Source: GCA-2746365 sp964651445
Lineage (GTDB): Bacteria > Pseudomonadota > Gammaproteobacteria > SZUA-229
Direction: 5' to 3'
Assembly (NCBI GenBank): GCA_964651445.1
Contig: CAZYYW010000088.1
Span: forward strand, 1 to 9,256
DNA: 9,256 nucleotides
Positions 6,378 to 9,256 of the stretch are shown here, one piece after another. The notes beneath the pieces were generated by a model. It worked only from the letters and a program-made list of their open reading frames with translations, had not been told where the DNA came from and ran no database searches. Within the stretch, counting starts at the first letter, position 1. Each line of letters starts with the position of its first letter. The position numbers and the translations under genes are program-made.

Positions 6378-6675
6378 TCCTGTCAGATTAAGTTATTCGC
6401 ACTGAGGGGTCTCTGCTTAGCAGGAGCGCTTGAACGATGTTGTAATGAAAAGTTATTTCAGCTGAAAAGTATATTCTACAGTCCTTAGGCGGTGCAATAT
6501 AAGCCAGACTTTATCCGATATTCGCTGGATTTTCCTGCCTGAATAGCTATAAATATAGTATCAAGTTGTGATCGAGTTCAGAGTTTTAACAGGGGTTGTA
6601 TCCTATCGTACCTGTAAAGCTCACTGTCCACCTACAACTCTACTGAATGGTCTTTTTAGATTGGGGAAATACTGT
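6378..6675 (+). promoter_or_regulatory. Leader region of the hybrid GGDEF-EAL gene
   Basis: This 298-base stretch has no credible gene. It holds a small CTGC-TTA-GCAG hairpin near 6413-6423 without a T run, a possible -10 TATAGT (6554-6559) with a poor -35, a CRP-like palindrome (6567-6582) and a short inverted repeat ACAGG/CCTGT (6589-6593, 6611-6615). From the predicted start near 6566 the untranslated leader would be about 110 bases. I checked for the conserved core of the GEMM cyclic-di-GMP riboswitch and did not find it. Confidence 0.4.
6567..6582. promoter_or_regulatory. CRP/Vfr-like binding site
   Basis: TGTGA, six bases, TCAGA: 9 of 10 to the CRP consensus TGTGA-N6-TCACA, and the central six (TCGAGT) match 4 of 6 of the ideal core. 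It overlaps the start predicted from the -10 at 6554-6559, a position that would suit repression, or it may serve another promoter further downstream. Confidence 0.4.
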
Positions 6676-9246
6676 ATGCCAGAGAGTGCAACAAAACAAC
6701 GTATTTTGCTGGTTGAAGAATCAGCGACCTTGCGTTATATCTTGGGCAAAACACTGCAGAAACAGGGGTATGAACTTATTACTGTTGATAGTTTTGAGTC
6801 TGCAGCACAAACATTACAGAACAATGCGCCACTCTTGCACGCCATTTTAGTGGGTTGGCCTAACTATGAGCACTTCGATGCGTGCAAACATTTATTAGTA
6901 TTACTTGATCGTGTACCTTACAGTGAGGTACCCGTTGTGTTGTTGTCCAATGATGCTGGGGTAGAGCTGCTTAATTGGATGAGTACGCGAAAACATACGG
7001 CACTGGTGCCCTGGGAAAATTACCAGGAAGTGGTGGCATCATTGCAATCAATGTTAGACCCCGAATCGTTAGAGCCGGTTATTGAGCAACGCCAGACTCA
7101 GCGTGATGTTCGTCAAACCACCGTATTGTATGTCGATGATTCAAAAAGCATTAGAATCTATTACCAGCGTTTACTGGAGCGAAATAATTACAATGTCGTC
7201 ACTGCTAACTCAGTGGCGGAGGCTTACAAGATTGCGCTGAACCAGCGAGTTGACATTGCCATTGTTGATTATTTTATGCCGGAACAGAATGGTTATGTGC
7301 TGTGCCAGAAATTGAGAGATAACCCACTGACGGCCGATATACGCACTGCCGTCATTACCGGCACCTATCTGGATTCGGTTATTCGTGACTGCTTACAGGC
7401 CGGTGCTATCGAATGCATGTTCAAAAATGAAGCGGAAGAACTGTTCCTCGCGCGCATATCAGGCTTGCGCCGCTTTATCGAAGTGCAGCGGTCAATCGAA
7501 AAACAACGTGAAAATCTCGCCGCCATTCTTGAGTCGGTAGGCGAGGGTGTTTATGGCGTCGATAAAGATGGCCGCATTACCTTTATGAATCCAGCTGCTT
7601 TAAAAGTGCTTGGTTTGCATGATGTTAAACCCCTTCTGGGGGTTAGTGCTTACGATGCCTTTCACAGTAAAAATCAGAAAGATGATAGCGACATGCTAAA
7701 AGACGCCTATTATACTGGCGAAAAATTACAGGGCTGGGAAACGATGTTTCGCCACCAAAATGGCAAAGAAGTTCCAGTCGACTGCACCTTGTATGCGTTA
7801 ACCGTTGACAGCAAGCAAGAAGGTTCGGTGATTGCTTTTCGAGATATTTCGGAACGCAAAATGATGGAAGAGAAGTTACGTTGGCAGGCAACGCATGATC
7901 ACCTGACCGGTTTATACAACCGTCGCTATTTTGAAAGCGTGCTTGAAAAAGAAATTAACAGCGTCAACCGTACTGGCATTATGAGTGCTTTGGTTTACCT
8001 TGACCTTGACCGTTTTAAATATGTTAACGACACGGCTGGCCATGAGGTAGGCGACAAACTGCTTATTGATTTAAGCCAGAAACTAAACAAGCAGTTAAGA
8101 AGTCATGATATTGCTGCCAGAATTGGTGGTGATGAATTTGCGCTGATACTAAAAAATGTTGATGCAACAACTGCAACCAATATTTCTAACGAAATTCGTA
8201 ACTCTCTCTCCAGCTTGCGTGTACACCACAAAGATAAGGTTTACCACGTAAATGCCAGTTTTGGCGTGGCAATGATGGATATACCGGATATAAGCGCTGG
8301 CGATATTATGGCGAATGCTGATATTGCATGCCATATATCAAAACGAATGGGTAGGAATCAGACACATCTTTATCAGCAAAGCAGTGATGAGCGTAACCTC
8401 ATGGGGAGTGAGCTGGGTTGGTCGACTCGGATCAAAGAAGCGCTGGAAAAAAACATGTTTCGCTTACACTACCAGCCTATCATGAACATGAGCGACATAG
8501 ACTTGGCGAACCTGCCTGCACAGGACGGTGTTTTATGGCAGAGACATTTGGATGAAAAGGGCAAAGTAAACAGCTATGAAGTGCTGGTGCGGATGATTGA
8601 TGAGAATGGAGAAATAAACTACCCTGATAGTTTTATTCCTACCGCTGAGCGTTTTAACATGATGACCGATATCGACATGTGGGTGTTGGAAAATGCTTTA
8701 CAGGAAATGGTTGATACCGGTGTGGCAGCTGAGAACATTAAACTATCCATAAATGTTAGCGGTAACACGGTGGATTGTGATGAAAGTTTGGAAAAAATAA
8801 AATCGCTAGTAGAAAAATATAATGTTAGTCCTAGCGCGTTGACTTTTGAAGTGACTGAGACCAGTGCAATTGCCAATCTTGAGCAGGCAAATAATTTTAT
8901 TAATGAACTTAAAAAGCTGGGTTGTCGTTTCTCACTGGATGATTTTGGTTCGGGTTTTTGCTCCTTCTCACAGTTGAAAAATTTACCCACAGATTTTGTC
9001 AAAATCGATGGTCAGTTTGTGCGTAGCATGGCACGTGGTGCTACTGATCGAGCTATTGTAACCGCAATGAATGACGTTGCTCATTCATTGGGGCGTTATA
9101 CCGTTGCAGAATATGTAGAAAGCCCAGAGATTGTTCGTTTATTGAAGATCTGTGGTGTTGATAAGGTGCAGGGGCATTATATTTCGGAGCCGCTAACGGA
9201 ACTGCCTGGAAACAATGTGGTGCACTTACATAAGCGAAATGTTTAA
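6676..9246 (+). CDS. REC-REC-PAS-GGDEF-EAL hybrid c-di-GMP protein
   Basis: 856 residues, no membrane segment, cytosolic. Domains: degenerate receiver (about 8-127), canonical receiver (148-268: D154, D155, phosphoacceptor D198, T228, K250), a helical linker, PAS (280-392), GGDEF (403-567) and EAL (581-840). The cyclase keeps GGDEF at 484-488 and an inhibitory RxxD site (475-478) five residues before it. The phosphodiesterase has EVL (635-637) instead of EAL but keeps E635, N693, E725, D755-D756, K776, E812 and Q832. Both activities are thus possible; receiver phosphorylation and PAS ligand binding probably set the balance. No kinase gene is beside it. I chose ATG 6676 because it has GGGGA about 9 bases upstream and directly precedes the first receiver; the frame runs back to a GTG at 6568, but those 36 residues match no domain and have no ribosome site. 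About 21 extra residues lie between the YQP and EVL motifs. Confidence 0.93.
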   Translation: MPESATKQRILLVEESATLRYILGKTLQKQGYELITVDSFESAAQTLQNNAPLLHAILVGWPNYEHFDACKHLLVLLDRVPYSEVPVVLLSNDAGVELLNWMSTRKHTALVPWENYQEVVASLQSMLDPESLEPVIEQRQTQRDVRQTTVLYVDDSKSIRIYYQRLLERNNYNVVTANSVAEAYKIALNQRVDIAIVDYFMPEQNGYVLCQKLRDNPLTADIRTAVITGTYLDSVIRDCLQAGAIECMFKNEAEELFLARISGLRRFIEVQRSIEKQRENLAAILESVGEGVYGVDKDGRITFMNPAALKVLGLHDVKPLLGVSAYDAFHSKNQKDDSDMLKDAYYTGEKLQGWETMFRHQNGKEVPVDCTLYALTVDSKQEGSVIAFRDISERKMMEEKLRWQATHDHLTGLYNRRYFESVLEKEINSVNRTGIMSALVYLDLDRFKYVNDTAGHEVGDKLLIDLSQKLNKQLRSHDIAARIGGDEFALILKNVDATTATNISNEIRNSLSSLRVHHKDKVYHVNASFGVAMMDIPDISAGDIMANADIACHISKRMGRNQTHLYQQSSDERNLMGSELGWSTRIKEALEKNMFRLHYQPIMNMSDIDLANLPAQDGVLWQRHLDEKGKVNSYEVLVRMIDENGEINYPDSFIPTAERFNMMTDIDMWVLENALQEMVDTGVAAENIKLSINVSGNTVDCDESLEKIKSLVEKYNVSPSALTFEVTETSAIANLEQANNFINELKKLGCRFSLDDFGSGFCSFSQLKNLPTDFVKIDGQFVRSMARGATDRAIVTAMNDVAHSLGRYTVAEYVESPEIVRLLKICGVDKVQGHYISEPLTELPGNNVVHLHKRNV

Positions 9247-9256
9247 AGTAATGGTT

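Noticed and set aside
6568..6675. Upstream GTG start adding 36 residues to the hybrid GGDEF-EAL protein
   Set aside because: No Shine-Dalgarno precedes it, the added residues fit no domain, and the region contains promoter-like and CRP-like sequence; ATG 6676 has a GGGGA site and opens directly into the receiver domain.
6378..6675. Cyclic-di-GMP riboswitch in the long leader of the hybrid gene
   Set aside because: The conserved GEMM core sequences are not seen on either strand; only short, weak inverted repeats are present.
8619..9002. 127-codon minus-strand ORF opposite the EAL domain
   Set aside because: Antisense to motif-bearing coding sequence with no start signals; an expected shadow reading frame.

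Overview
The window reads as chromosomal DNA of a Gram-negative gammaproteobacterium of moderate GC content. The UbiA sequence closely follows the E. coli type, the porphobilinogen synthase has the aspartate-rich magnesium-type metal motif seen in Pseudomonas and relatives, and there is a YrdA-type gamma carbonic anhydrase, a DUF3087 protein and a YecN-like MAPEG protein. I cannot name the genus. I see no tRNA, rRNA, CRISPR array, insertion sequence or phage gene.

Layout. Left part (1-1046): an AT-rich MAPEG membrane protein gene, a short hairpin terminator, then a DUF3087 membrane protein gene, both on the + strand. ubiA (ubiquinone synthesis) runs on the - strand and converges on DUF3087 with a 7-base gap. 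A 92-base divergent promoter region separates ubiA from a + strand gamma carbonic anhydrase gene. Directly behind that gene is a truncated cyclic-di-GMP gene: the tail of a GGDEF domain followed by a complete EAL phosphodiesterase domain. It converges on a - strand hemB-aroE pair (heme and shikimate pathways) whose members overlap by four bases. hemB has a GTG start, a strong Shine-Dalgarno and a well-formed promoter, with an inverted repeat lying over the transcription start and the ribosome binding site. Divergent from hemB is a small exported DUF302 protein gene. A 298-base leader follows, carrying a CRP-like palindrome, and then a large REC-REC-PAS-GGDEF-EAL protein gene that nearly fills the right end.

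How the genes relate. Most of the window is housekeeping metabolism (ubiquinone, heme, shikimate, bicarbonate/CO2) interleaved with two cyclic-di-GMP genes. The large one keeps all the expected catalytic residues of both a diguanylate cyclase (with an inhibitory RxxD site) and a phosphodiesterase, and sits behind one canonical and one degenerate receiver domain, so it looks like the output end of a phosphorelay. The small one has lost its cyclase half and could act only as a phosphodiesterase, if it is expressed.

I found no convincing new multi-gene system. The most useful leads are the truncated EAL gene at a possible deletion junction, the dyad in the hemB leader, the degenerate first receiver of the hybrid protein, the CRP-like site in its leader, and the long basic N-terminal extension of UbiA.
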